The notes beneath the pieces are model-generated. The model saw nothing but the letters and a program-made list of their open reading frames with translations. It had not been told where the DNA came from and ran no database searches. Below are positions 36,556 to 47,756 of a DNA stretch of 64,000 nt, piece after piece. The position numbers and the translations under genes were made by a program. Source of the DNA: Candidatus Binataceae bacterium (GTDB lineage Bacteria; Desulfobacterota; Binatia; Binatales; Binataceae); the NCBI GenBank assembly GCA_035650475.1, contig DASRHP010000012.1:422059-486058 (forward strand). The letters run 5' to 3'. Numbering within the stretch: position 1 is the stretch's first letter; each line of letters begins with the position of its first letter.

Positions 36556-37026
36556 TTACCGGCCGGCTTTCAGGAGGCGCAGGCGCTCCTTGCTCGGAAC
36601 AGACCAGACGTCGTCGATCTTATAGAACGATTCGAACGCGGGCGCATCCTCCGGAAGCTTTAACCACGGCAACCTGCTCCTTGTGAAAATGTGCACGTCG
36701 GGTTTCACCGCCTCCGGCGCGTCCAGGGTGCCGGCGCGGACGAACAGGGCCTCGCCGGGCGCGCCGTAGTAATGGCTCCAGAGATAGGTGCCGCACCCGC
36801 CGCAGAAGAAAACCTCGTGATTTTTGCCGCTGCCGCCCTTGAGCATGAATGATCGCGGAGCGGCGCCGCTCGCCTCGACGAATTTCTTCTCGATCCAGAT
36901 GTTAATCACGAATGCGCTGCCCGTGATGCGCTGGCAATCGCGGCAGTGGCAGGCATGAACGATAAGCGGATCGGCGGTCAGTTGATAGCGGATACTTCCG
37001 CACGCGCATCCACCGGTGCGAGCCAT
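36556..37026 (-). CDS. GFA (glutathione-dependent formaldehyde-activating)-family protein
   Basis: 156 residues from the ATG at 37026 with AAAGGAG nine bases upstream. Zinc-ligand motifs: GGCACGSIRY, HACHCRDCQRITGSAF and CGGCGTYLWSHYYG. The C-terminal DVHIFTRSRLPWLKLP is typical. The founding member Gfa was linked to S-hydroxymethylglutathione formation, but most homologues are uncharacterised. In a window with methylamine and formate oxidation genes a formaldehyde role is conceivable. Its promoter is bracketed by two operator-like palindromes. Confidence 0.9.
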   Translation of the reverse strand: MARTGGCACGSIRYQLTADPLIVHACHCRDCQRITGSAFVINIWIEKKFVEASGAAPRSFMLKGGSGKNHEVFFCGGCGTYLWSHYYGAPGEALFVRAGTLDAPEAVKPDVHIFTRSRLPWLKLPEDAPAFESFYKIDDVWSVPSKERLRLLKAGR

Positions 37027-37073
37027 CGTTTGATTTCTCCTTTGCGGGGCGGCGCGCGGCGCCGCGGGTTTGT

Positions 37074-37136
37074 CTAACCGATATGTCGGTTAGATAGCGT
37101 GAAGTCGCGGCTCGAGTCAACCGGCATATCGGTTAG
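37074..37136 (-). promoter_or_regulatory. Promoter flanked by two TetR-type operators
   Basis: Two related near-palindromes are visible: CTAACCGATATGTCGGTTAG at 37074-37093 and a second at 37117-37136 (AACCGGCATATCGGTT core), centres 43 bp apart. On the minus strand TTGACT (37115-37120) and TATCTA (37091-37096) form a sigma70-like promoter with an 18-bp spacer. The distal operator overlaps the -35 and the proximal operator overlaps the -10 and predicted start. This is the layout expected for repression of the GFA gene by a TetR-family regulator, which is not encoded nearby. Confidence 0.72.
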
Positions 37137-37149
37137 AAATTGGCCCGCT

Positions 37150-40539
<3,390 letters not shown>

Positions 40540-40576
40540 CGGTTTTCTTCAGTGGGGCGGGCGTCTCTTGAATACA

Positions 40577-42334
40577 TCAGTCGTAAATTCCATCGACGTA
40601 CCATTCGCCCGAGCTCAGGTCGCAAAACAGCCGGTACACGCCGCCGTCCTCGAGCGCGGCGTCGTAGTAATCGCGCGCTCCGCCGGGCGCGTTGCGCTCG
40701 CCGCCGGATATGCCGACGGTCCGGTCGAATGCCGCCGCATCGATGATTCGCCACGGCCCGGCGCACGACACCACGCGCCCGCCGAAGCCGTCGCCGCGCA
40801 CGAACTGCGGCGCGCCGCGCACCCACAGCACCTCGGCCGCGCGGGGCGGCCGCATCGCCCGAATCGCAAGCTGCGCGTATTGCGCCGTGCCGCCGCCGTT
40901 TCGCGCAGCGGCCGGCGCCGGATTGAAGGGCCCGAGCTGAATCGCGTCCGGGAGATGCGAGTTGCGCGGTGCGAGTGTGCCGACCCGCTCGGGACCGCAC
41001 ATCGCGGCCAGCCGCGCGAGCACAACGTGCAATCGCTCGGGCGCAGGACAGGGCGGAGCAAACATGTCGGCCTGTATCGCGCGCGACAGGCGCGGCGTGA
41101 CGCTCAGATGGAGCGCGACGATCGCGGCGGGCAGCGGCGACGCCTCTAGGTTGAGCAGCACCAGCGCAAGCAGCGTGCGCGCCTCGACGGTGGGCGCGGG
41201 CAGCACGATACGCCGGATGTCGCGGCGGCGATCGTCGAGTTCGAGCACAAGCGCAAGCTCGCCGGCTGCCATCCCGCGCATCCCGAGCCGCGCGGCCATC
41301 CGCTCGAACATCGGGCGCATCGCGAAGCCCAGCGCTTCGAGATTGTCCACGCCCCATTCCAGCTCGACCGTCTCGGTGAAGCTCTCGACCGGCCGGCGCG
41401 CGACGAGCGGCGCATGGCTGGTGCCACGCGCGATCCTGACCAGCTCGACTGCGCGCGGGCCGAGCCGGCTGCCGACCGCGCGAAGGTCGAGCCGCGCCAG
41501 CTCGCCAAGCCGCCGGATGCCCAGGCGCGCCAGCGTCTGCGCCAGCTCGGCCTCCTCGCGTGTAGCGTCGGAGGCGCCCAGCCCGAGCAGGTCGAGCGGC
41601 ACCCAGTTGAGGAACTCCGCTTCGTGCTCGACTGCAATCACCCGTGCCCCGCCGCATCGCGCCGCCAGCCGTGCGACCTCCTTGCTCGAAGCGATTCCCA
41701 CCGCCGCGTCCATCCCGAGCCGCGCCGCGCGCCCGAGCGCCTCCTGCGCAAGCGCCGTTTCGGCGTCAGGCTCCTTGTACAGCCATCTAAGCCCGCCGAG
41801 GTCGAGATAGACCTCGCCGCCGGCGCCCGCCTCGACTAGCGGCGAGAGCGAGCAGGCGAGATCGGCAAGCGCCTCGGCGGCGGACGCCTCGGCGGCCGGC
41901 GCGCGATTTACCACGGCCAGTCCGGGAGCGGCCGCGCGCGCCTTGGCCACCGTCATCCCGGCTCTCACACCCATCGCGTATGCGCGCGCCGATACATAGC
42001 GGCACTCCAGGTTGGCGACGCCCGTCGGGTCGCGCCGTCCCGCGGATTCGACCAGCACCAGCGCCCGATCGCGCAGCTCGGGGTTCTGCCGCACGGCTGC
42101 GGCCAGTGGAAAGTCGGGCACCAGGATACAGGCGATACGCGCCGCCGCGCCGCGCTCAGATGAAGTCTGTTTTTGCCAACCGGCGTCCGAAGAATCTTTT
42201 CCCCCCGTCCCTTCAGGGAAGGGGTCGGGGGTTAGGTCACGCGGCTTCACCGCAGGACCTTCTATCGGTCGTGGAGGCGTTGCCCAGCCGACGAGCGGCT
42301 TCGGCGATATGCGATGCTCGATCACGGCATTCAA
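40577..42334 (-). CDS. imuB: ImuB, inactive Y-family polymerase of the mutasome
   Basis: 585 residues if it starts at the TTG at 42334, directly after the imuA stop. The Y-family domain begins around residue 67 with ACILVPDFPLAAAV, where active polymerases have catalytic acidic residues, as expected for ImuB. It continues with VSARAYAMGVRAGMTVAKAR, VYLDLGGLRWLY and the little-finger region. ImuB bridges ImuA, DnaE2 and the beta clamp. The N-terminal 65 residues are atypical and contain the palindromic-repeat peptide DLTPDPFPEGTG (33-44). The dnaE2 start lies 37 bp downstream. Confidence 0.92.
   Translation of the reverse strand: MNAVIEHRISPKPLVGWATPPRPIEGPAVKPRDLTPDPFPEGTGGKDSSDAGWQKQTSSERGAAARIACILVPDFPLAAAVRQNPELRDRALVLVESAGRRDPTGVANLECRYVSARAYAMGVRAGMTVAKARAAAPGLAVVNRAPAAEASAAEALADLACSLSPLVEAGAGGEVYLDLGGLRWLYKEPDAETALAQEALGRAARLGMDAAVGIASSKEVARLAARCGGARVIAVEHEAEFLNWVPLDLLGLGASDATREEAELAQTLARLGIRRLGELARLDLRAVGSRLGPRAVELVRIARGTSHAPLVARRPVESFTETVELEWGVDNLEALGFAMRPMFERMAARLGMRGMAAGELALVLELDDRRRDIRRIVLPAPTVEARTLLALVLLNLEASPLPAAIVALHLSVTPRLSRAIQADMFAPPCPAPERLHVVLARLAAMCGPERVGTLAPRNSHLPDAIQLGPFNPAPAAARNGGGTAQYAQLAIRAMRPPRAAEVLWVRGAPQFVRGDGFGGRVVSCAGPWRIIDAAAFDRTVGISGGERNAPGGARDYYDAALEDGGVYRLFCDLSSGEWYVDGIYD
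42203..42238 (-). repeat. Copy B of the 36-bp palindromic repeat, in frame in imuB
   Basis: CCCCGTCCCTTC pairs with GAAGGGGTCGGGG around a short loop. Same orientation relative to the gene, and same reading frame, as copy A in dnaE2; it encodes DLTPDPFPEGTG (ImuB residues 33-44). Confidence 0.8.
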
Positions 42335-43153
42335 TCATGCGGCATTCACCGCCAAGCCTTTGCGCCCGGTGCTGCGCGCGCGTCGAGTCTTTTGCGCGGC
42401 AGGAACGGGTGCCGCAGCGCACATCGGATCCACCGGTATCAGCCACGCTGCCCGATGGCCCGAGCCGCCGAGCTTGTTGCGCGCGACATACGCCTCGACC
42501 CGGATTCCGTCGAACAGCATTGGTGCCCCCGGCGCCGTACGGCTGAACGTGGGCTGCGCATGGCCAAGCACAAGGCTAAGCGCGGCGAACGTTCCGCACG
42601 TCCGACGCGTCGCTGTCACGAGCACCGCTGCGCCGCTGCGCTCGGCCGCGCGCGCCAACCGCAGCACCCGGCATTCCAGCCCGACTGTCTCCGGCGGAAG
42701 GTCGAGTACGACAAGGCCGAAACCGCCAGCGCTCAAGACCATCTCCGCGGCCTTGAACGCGTTGACGGCGCTCCGGTGATCGCGCGAACTGGATACGCCT
42801 TCGGCGCCGACCCACAGGATCCGCGAGAGATCGGCGCCAGCGGCGGTAAGGTTGTGCGGAGCGAAGGCGTTGGCCGAATCGATCCAGGCTGTGGCTTCGC
42901 CGCCGCACGTGGCGGCCGCGACAAAGGCCGCAGCGAGCGAGGTCCGGCCGGTGCCGTAGCGTCCGACGATTTCGCTCACGCGCCCGCGGGCGATTCCGCC
43001 GCCAATGATCGCGTCGAGCGCGGTAATACCAGAGCTCAGGCGCCGGCGGCATTCCATGCTGGCGGTGAGGGAATGCCGCGGAAGTTGGGCGAGCCGCTCC
43101 GGTTGGGAGTGACGTGCGATGTTGGCAAGGAAGGGTGCAAGTGCGACGGCCAC
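42335..43153 (-). CDS. imuA: ImuA, RecA-like mutasome protein
   Basis: 272 residues from a GTG at 43153; a downstream ATG at residue 33 (MECRRRLSSGITALDAIIGG) is an alternative. GITALDAIIGGGIARGRVSEIVG and the degenerate Walker-A-like YGTGRTSLA are typical of the ImuA/SulA-like RecA relatives, and FGLVVLDLPPE is the Walker B-like strand. It works with ImuB and DnaE2 in damage-induced translesion synthesis. It is first in the operon, and its TGA abuts the imuB start codon. Confidence 0.9.
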   Translation of the reverse strand: MAVALAPFLANIARHSQPERLAQLPRHSLTASMECRRRLSSGITALDAIIGGGIARGRVSEIVGRYGTGRTSLAAAFVAAATCGGEATAWIDSANAFAPHNLTAAGADLSRILWVGAEGVSSSRDHRSAVNAFKAAEMVLSAGGFGLVVLDLPPETVGLECRVLRLARAAERSGAAVLVTATRRTCGTFAALSLVLGHAQPTFSRTAPGAPMLFDGIRVEAYVARNKLGGSGHRAAWLIPVDPMCAAAPVPAAQKTRRARSTGRKGLAVNAA

Positions 43154-43300
43154 GATCGGATTTTCGCTTTTTTTTCGTATATGTCAACTCGGAATGGAGG
43201 CATAATTTGTTTAAGACAAGTTATTAAATTTTTATTGCATTTCTATTTCGTTTATTTTAGCTTCTTATCAACATCGGTTCCGCGCGCTGAGAGCGTGCGT
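43154..43300. promoter_or_regulatory. AT-rich promoter region of the imuA-imuB-dnaE2 operon
   Basis: The 80 bases at 43191-43270 are only 25% G+C (20 of 80), unlike anything else in the window. On the minus strand it offers TTGACA at 43182-43187 (17 bp before a poor -10) and TTGATA further upstream. TTGT-TTAAG-ACAA (43207-43219) is an inverted repeat that might bind LexA, but it does not match an established SOS box I can name. No gene is seen here. Confidence 0.5.
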
Positions 43301-43421
43301 TAAAGCGCCCGGCTGCACGTCGGCACAATGTCGTCGCGCAGCCGGGCCATATTTTTCGGGCCCGATCCGACGCGTCGTCGCCGTAACCGCTCGCCGCCCG
43401 TCCGTGGTATTGATGGCGTCC

Positions 43422-43814
43422 ATGAAGATCATCCGCTTCCATGCCACCGCCGACGGCGGTTCGCGCTTCCAGGAAATCGAGATTCCGATCGACCAGCCGC
43501 GCGTTGACAGCTTCGGCAATACGCTGCGCCAGTCAGCCGCCTTCGCCTCGCCGGGCGTGCGCTTCGTCGAACTCCCTCGCGGTCTCGATCAGAGCTGGCA
43601 CAACGCGCCGGCGCGCCAGATCGTGTTCGTGCTTTCCGGAGTGCTGGAGGTTGGTACCACCGACGGCGAGGCCCGCCGATGGGGTCCCGGCGCCGCCTTC
43701 ATGCCCTACGACGTGAGTGGCAAGGGCCATACGACGCGCGTGCTCGAAGGCCCCGCGCTGGTCGCGTTCATTCAGTTGCCCGAAGGCTTCGACGTCGAGC
43801 GCTGGGCAGGCTAG
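43422..43814 (+). CDS. Small cupin-domain protein
   Basis: 130 residues from the ATG at 43422; ATG 43413 and GTG 43404 are alternatives, and none has a good ribosome-binding site. The single cupin fold shows IVFVLSGVLEVGTTDGE, GPGAAFMPYDVSGKGHTTRV and a C-terminal VAFIQLP strand. The His-Asn-Ala segment SWHNAPARQ replaces the usual metal-binding HxH, so metal binding is uncertain. It may be an uncharacterised binding or regulatory protein. It is divergent from imuA. Confidence 0.75.
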   Translation: MKIIRFHATADGGSRFQEIEIPIDQPRVDSFGNTLRQSAAFASPGVRFVELPRGLDQSWHNAPARQIVFVLSGVLEVGTTDGEARRWGPGAAFMPYDVSGKGHTTRVLEGPALVAFIQLPEGFDVERWAG

Positions 43815-43890
43815 CGCAGCCCGCGACGGTGGCTTTGCAGCCGAGCGGCCGCGCCGTGCACGCTGACGTCCGCCGAGGGCAAGCGCGGCT

Positions 43891-44406
43891 TCAGGTCTTG
43901 AGCCCGAGCTTTACCGAGGTCGTACAGTTGACCTGCCATCCGCTGTTCGTGCCGAAGCACCAGAAGACGGCGTTGTCGGCGGTGATGCGGTAGGTCGGGA
44001 GCGATTCCTTATTGTTGTAGCAGAGCGTGCGGTAGCAGCCTTCTTTGCCGCAGCAGTCGCGGTAGCCGATGATGTATTCCTTGTGGTCGGCGGGATCCAT
44101 GCAGGTCCCGACCCACGAGGTAGGCGACATGATCGTACCCGGCGGGCATTCGCTGTTGCTGCCGCCGCATTGCCCGCACGGGATCCCGTCCAGCGCGCAG
44201 TGGCGCCAGTAGTTGCAGCTGTCGGGGTCGCTGGCCGGCAGATTGTCGCCGAAGCTGAACGCTTGCGCGCTGCGAATCACGCGTTCGACCGGCAGCAACG
44301 GAATCACCATCCCGCCCACCAAGACCCGGCCGAGGCTGGCGAGGAAGCCGCGGCGCGAGGTGCGTTGCGCCACCCTGCGTGACCAGCGTTCAACCAGCGC
44401 GTCCAT
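43891..44406 (-). CDS. mauA: Methylamine/aromatic amine dehydrogenase light chain (TTQ subunit)
   Basis: 171 residues from the ATG at 44406, preferred over an upstream ATG because AGAGGA precedes it. A twin-arginine signal (TSRRGFLASLG) directs folded export. The mature part has the light-chain hallmarks: CNYWRHCALDG, TSWVGTC with Trp98, GYRDCCG and NAVFWCFG with Trp149. Trp98 and Trp149 align with the pair cross-linked into tryptophan tryptophylquinone. Asp73 and Asp117 match catalytic/biogenesis aspartates, and twelve cysteines allow six disulfides. It oxidises a primary amine to aldehyde plus ammonia in the periplasm. Confidence 0.93.
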   Translation of the reverse strand: MDALVERWSRRVAQRTSRRGFLASLGRVLVGGMVIPLLPVERVIRSAQAFSFGDNLPASDPDSCNYWRHCALDGIPCGQCGGSNSECPPGTIMSPTSWVGTCMDPADHKEYIIGYRDCCGKEGCYRTLCYNNKESLPTYRITADNAVFWCFGTNSGWQVNCTTSVKLGLKT

Positions 44407-44461
44407 CTCGATTCTTCCTCTCACGCCGATTGTGTCGGCGAGTTTCATTGCAGTCACGCCG

Positions 44462-45634
44462 CTACGGCACCCACATCGTCCAGGGCAGCGGCGCGGGCAA
44501 ATCGGTAGTGCCGCGATAGCGGCCGCTGAGCGCCGAATAGACCTGGAGCCTGCCGGTATGGGTGGTGACCGTGAACAGCAGCGGGTTGCCATCCTGGGTG
44601 GTTATCATTGAATCGGCGGGCTCGGCCAGGGCGATCCGATCGACGCGTCGCTTCTGGTGGACGTCGAAGACCCAGGCCTCGGTTCCGACCTGGCGATGCG
44701 ACCACTCGCCGCCCTGATGCATCAGGACATAGAGCAGTCCGCGCTTCTGATAAGCCCAGTACACCTGCCATCCGCCCGGCAGCCAGTGCTGCGCCTTGTC
44801 AGCGGCGTCGAGCAACGACCAGGTCGGCTGAAACTGCGCCTGCGGCCCGGAGAGATCCACCGGATGCACCACGCCGTGGTAGCTGACGAAGTAGCCGACC
44901 TTGCCGACCATCGCCGGGTAGCCGAACACCGGGTCCTTTTCCGGATCGAAGAAGGGCCCCGCGCGCTTGGTGCTGGCGGCCTTGCCGGCCTCGTCCATCG
45001 TCACGGTCAGCATCGAGCCGTCGCCGCAGATCGACGAGAACTGACGCGGCGCGGTGACGAATATCTCGGTGCAGGAGGGGGTCGCGATGGTGCCGAGGAA
45101 CTTGTTGCTCCTGAGGTCAACCACGGTGACCGAGGTCGCCGGCGTCATGTTGGTGACCAGCAGAAAGCGGCCGTCAGGCGTGACGTCGGCCTGGGTATGG
45201 TCGGGGATAGAGAGCTGGCGCGGCGGGATCGCGATCTCGCCGGTGACATTGAGCGTGCGCGCGTCATAGATGGTGACGACATCGGTGCGCGTGCCGCGGG
45301 TGCCGCGCGACCAGTAGGTGTCGGCCATGAAAACGCGCTTGCGGTCGGGCGCCAGCGCGAAGTCGCTCTCCAGCCCGCCCGAGATCATCCCCAGCGTCCG
45401 CAGCGAGTCGCCGTCGATGAGGCTTACGCTGTTGATCGTGACGTTGCTGATCGGGTCTTCGACGAACACCCAATGCGGGCTCATCGCGGGCAGCGTGGCG
45501 ACCTTGACCCCGGTGGGCGGCGGCAGATTGAGCTGCGAGGCCGCCTCCTTGCCGCTGACCTGGGCGAACGCGCCGCTGCCAAGAGCGAGCCCGCCCATTA
45601 CCACCGCGAGCATCTCGAGCAGCCTGCGAGTCAT
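44462..45634 (-). CDS. mauB: Methylamine/aromatic amine dehydrogenase heavy chain
   Basis: 390 residues from the ATG at 45634 (GAGGAA upstream); signal peptide ends GSGAFA. Beta-propeller protein with HWVFVEDPISNVTINSVSLID, LAPDRKRVFMADTYWSRGTRGTRTD, CTEIFVTAPRQFSSICGDG and HQGGEWSHRQVGTEAWVFD (longer stretches at about residues 53-73 and 93-115). These match the seven-bladed amine dehydrogenase large subunit, which cradles the TTQ light chain. mauA follows 55 bp downstream; mauE and mauD, normally between them, are absent. Confidence 0.93.
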   Translation of the reverse strand: MTRRLLEMLAVVMGGLALGSGAFAQVSGKEAASQLNLPPPTGVKVATLPAMSPHWVFVEDPISNVTINSVSLIDGDSLRTLGMISGGLESDFALAPDRKRVFMADTYWSRGTRGTRTDVVTIYDARTLNVTGEIAIPPRQLSIPDHTQADVTPDGRFLLVTNMTPATSVTVVDLRSNKFLGTIATPSCTEIFVTAPRQFSSICGDGSMLTVTMDEAGKAASTKRAGPFFDPEKDPVFGYPAMVGKVGYFVSYHGVVHPVDLSGPQAQFQPTWSLLDAADKAQHWLPGGWQVYWAYQKRGLLYVLMHQGGEWSHRQVGTEAWVFDVHQKRRVDRIALAEPADSMITTQDGNPLLFTVTTHTGRLQVYSALSGRYRGTTDLPAPLPWTMWVP

Positions 45635-45941
45635 CGATTTCCTCGAAAAGCCGCATTGCCGGACGCGGCTCGGATGGACGCCACGGGCGCGCGTGGCCAC
45701 GGCGGTTTGTGGAACACACCCTGACATCGAACCGGTCCTCCCCCGAAATGCCAGAGCAGACTCGTGTGCGTAGCATTGCGGACACCGCAGGGTCAACGAG
45801 GCCCGCTGCGCAGCCGTGATGCGAATCCACAAGCGGCAGCCGCGGCCTCGCGGGATCGGCCGGCCTCGGCCGAGATCGTTGGCGACCGATGAATCGCCGG
45901 CTGCGAGCCGGCCGGCGACAGCGGCGCGAGCTGCCGGAGTC
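45635..45941. other. 307-bp spacer with hairpin
   Basis: No convincing gene. GCCGGCT (45896-45902) and AGCCGGC (45906-45912) form a perfect 7-bp stem with a 3-nt loop just past the polyprenyl synthase stop, possibly a terminator without a T-run. A second inverted repeat, GGATCGGCC/GGCCGAGATC, lies near 45853-45876. The mauB promoter must be here but no clear -35/-10 was found. Confidence 0.5.
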
Positions 45942-46955
45942 TCAGACTTCGCGGCGCAGTTGTTCGTCGATTAGCCGGGCCAGGCTGTCGCGATAGATCG
46001 ACGGCGCAAGCACACCGAGCGCGGCCATCGCCGCTTCCGCCTCCGCCGCCGCCATCGCGCGCGCCCGCGCGACCAGCGTCGGATCGCGAAGCAGCTTGAG
46101 CGCGCGCTCGAGCGTTGCCCGGTCGAGCATCGCGCCGTTGGCAAACAGCGCGGCGATTTGTGGATTGGCGGCGGCGCCCAGCACCACCGGCAACGACGGA
46201 ATCCCGGCGCGCAAATCCGAGCCCACCGGCTTGCCGATCTTTTCCTCGGGTCCGAGGATGTCGAGCAGGTCGTCGATCATCTGGAAGGCGAGTCCGACCG
46301 CTTTGCCCAGCCGTTCCATCGCGTCGATCGCGCGCGCGTCGGCGCCCGCCAAATCCGATGCGACCTTGCCGCCGGCGGCGAACAGCGAGGCGGTCTTGCG
46401 CGTGATCACGGCGCGATACTCCTCGAGGCTGGCGGCGGCGTTATGGCGCAGCCGCCCCTCCATCACCTCGCCCTCGGTGAGCTGGATACAGGCCTGCGCC
46501 GCCGTGCGCACGAGATGCTCCTCGAAGCGACCGCAGAGCTCGAAGGCGCGGCAGAAGAGGTAGTCGCCGGCGACCAGGGTCGCCGCCGGGCCGTAGCGCG
46601 CGAGCGCCGACGGCTTGCCCCGCCGTAGCATCCCGCCGTCGATGATGTCGTCATGCAGGAGCGTCGCCGAGTGAATGAGCTCGATCGCGATTGCGGCGTC
46701 GATCGCGTCGGGCGCGGTGCGGTCGGTGCCGCCGCAGGCGCGATGGACGAGCAGGACAAAGGCCGGGCGCAGCCGCTTGCCGGCGCCGTCGACCAGGTAA
46801 TGGCAGATCTCCGCGATCAGCGCCTCATTGGAGTCGAGCAGACGGCCGAGCTTCTCCTCGGCGGCGCAGAGGTCGGCCTCGACGGCGCGCGCGGGGTAGG
46901 GCGCGCCGTGCGGCGCGGTCGCCTCCAGCGCGGCGGCGGTTTTGGAACGATTCAC
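45942..46955 (-). CDS. Polyprenyl diphosphate synthase
   Basis: 337 residues from a GTG at 46955. Trans-prenyltransferase signatures: GGKRLRPAF-like GAGKRLRPAFVLL, first Asp-rich motif SATLLHDDIIDGG (DDxxD) and second motif GLAFQMIDDLLDILG. The family condenses isopentenyl diphosphate onto allylic diphosphates to make quinone side chains or carotenoid precursors. The chain length (octaprenyl, nonaprenyl or geranylgeranyl) is not certain. It is the last gene of the minus-strand cof cluster, 36 bp after cofE. Confidence 0.9.
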   Translation of the reverse strand: MNRSKTAAALEATAPHGAPYPARAVEADLCAAEEKLGRLLDSNEALIAEICHYLVDGAGKRLRPAFVLLVHRACGGTDRTAPDAIDAAIAIELIHSATLLHDDIIDGGMLRRGKPSALARYGPAATLVAGDYLFCRAFELCGRFEEHLVRTAAQACIQLTEGEVMEGRLRHNAAASLEEYRAVITRKTASLFAAGGKVASDLAGADARAIDAMERLGKAVGLAFQMIDDLLDILGPEEKIGKPVGSDLRAGIPSLPVVLGAAANPQIAALFANGAMLDRATLERALKLLRDPTLVARARAMAAAEAEAAMAALGVLAPSIYRDSLARLIDEQLRREV

Positions 46956-46991
46956 GATAGGGTTTACGCCTTTCGGGTCATCGCAATCGGA

Positions 46992-47744
46992 TCAGCGGAA
47001 GAGGTCAGCCTCGGCCGGACGGATCAGGACGCGCGCGCTCGCCTCGCACGGCTCGTACGGATAGCCGCGCACGAGCACGGCCGGGATAGCGCCCGCCTTG
47101 GGCATCAGCAGCCCCGCGCCCGCCGCGATTTCGTCGGCGATCGCGACGACCGTGTGATGGAGCTCGCGGCCGCCGAGGTCGGCAGTGCCGCGCAGGTCGA
47201 GCATCGGGTTCATCCCCGCGATTCCCAGGCATACCTCGGTCAGGCCGTCGCGCCATGGGCGGCCGAAGGTATCGGTCACCAGCACCGCCAGTTCGACTCC
47301 GGTGATCGCGCGGACCTCCTGGCGGATGCGCGCGGCGGAGCGGTCAGGGTCCTCCGGGAGCAGAATCGCGCGGTTGTCGCCGAGGCTGTTGGACTCGTCG
47401 ATGCCGGCATTTGCGCACACCCATCCGGGGCCGGTTTCCACGATCAGCACGCCGCGGTCCATCCGCACGATCCGGCTGGTCTGGCGCAGCACCAGCTCGA
47501 CCGCGCGCGGGTCCTTCTCCCAGCGCGCGGCGAAAGCCAGCGCCAGCGTCGACGGCTCGATCTCCCTGAGATCGACGGTGCGGCCCTCGGACTTCGAGAC
47601 TACCTTCTGGCACACCACGAGGATATCGCCGGACTCGAATCGGAGCCCGCCGCTCATCGCGGCGGCGCAGATCAGCTCGCCCAGCCTGTCGCCCCTGGCG
47701 ACCAGCGGAATCCCTTCGATCGCGGTGAAGGTGACCGAGCGCAT
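46992..47744 (-). CDS. cofE: Coenzyme F420-0:L-glutamate ligase
   Basis: 250 residues from the ATG at 47744. FTAIEGIPLVARGDRLGELI, GDILVVCQKVVSKSEGR, NAGIDESN, LPEDPDRSAARIR, VLVTDTFGRPWRDG and GIAGMNPMLDLRG define CofE. It adds glutamates to F420-0 with GTP. No fused FMN-reductase (FbiB C-terminal) domain is present; length is normal for stand-alone CofE. It starts 12 bp after cofD ends. Confidence 0.94.
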   Translation of the reverse strand: MRSVTFTAIEGIPLVARGDRLGELICAAAMSGGLRFESGDILVVCQKVVSKSEGRTVDLREIEPSTLALAFAARWEKDPRAVELVLRQTSRIVRMDRGVLIVETGPGWVCANAGIDESNSLGDNRAILLPEDPDRSAARIRQEVRAITGVELAVLVTDTFGRPWRDGLTEVCLGIAGMNPMLDLRGTADLGGRELHHTVVAIADEIAAGAGLLMPKAGAIPAVLVRGYPYEPCEASARVLIRPAEADLFR

Positions 47745-47756
47745 CGGGCATTCAGC

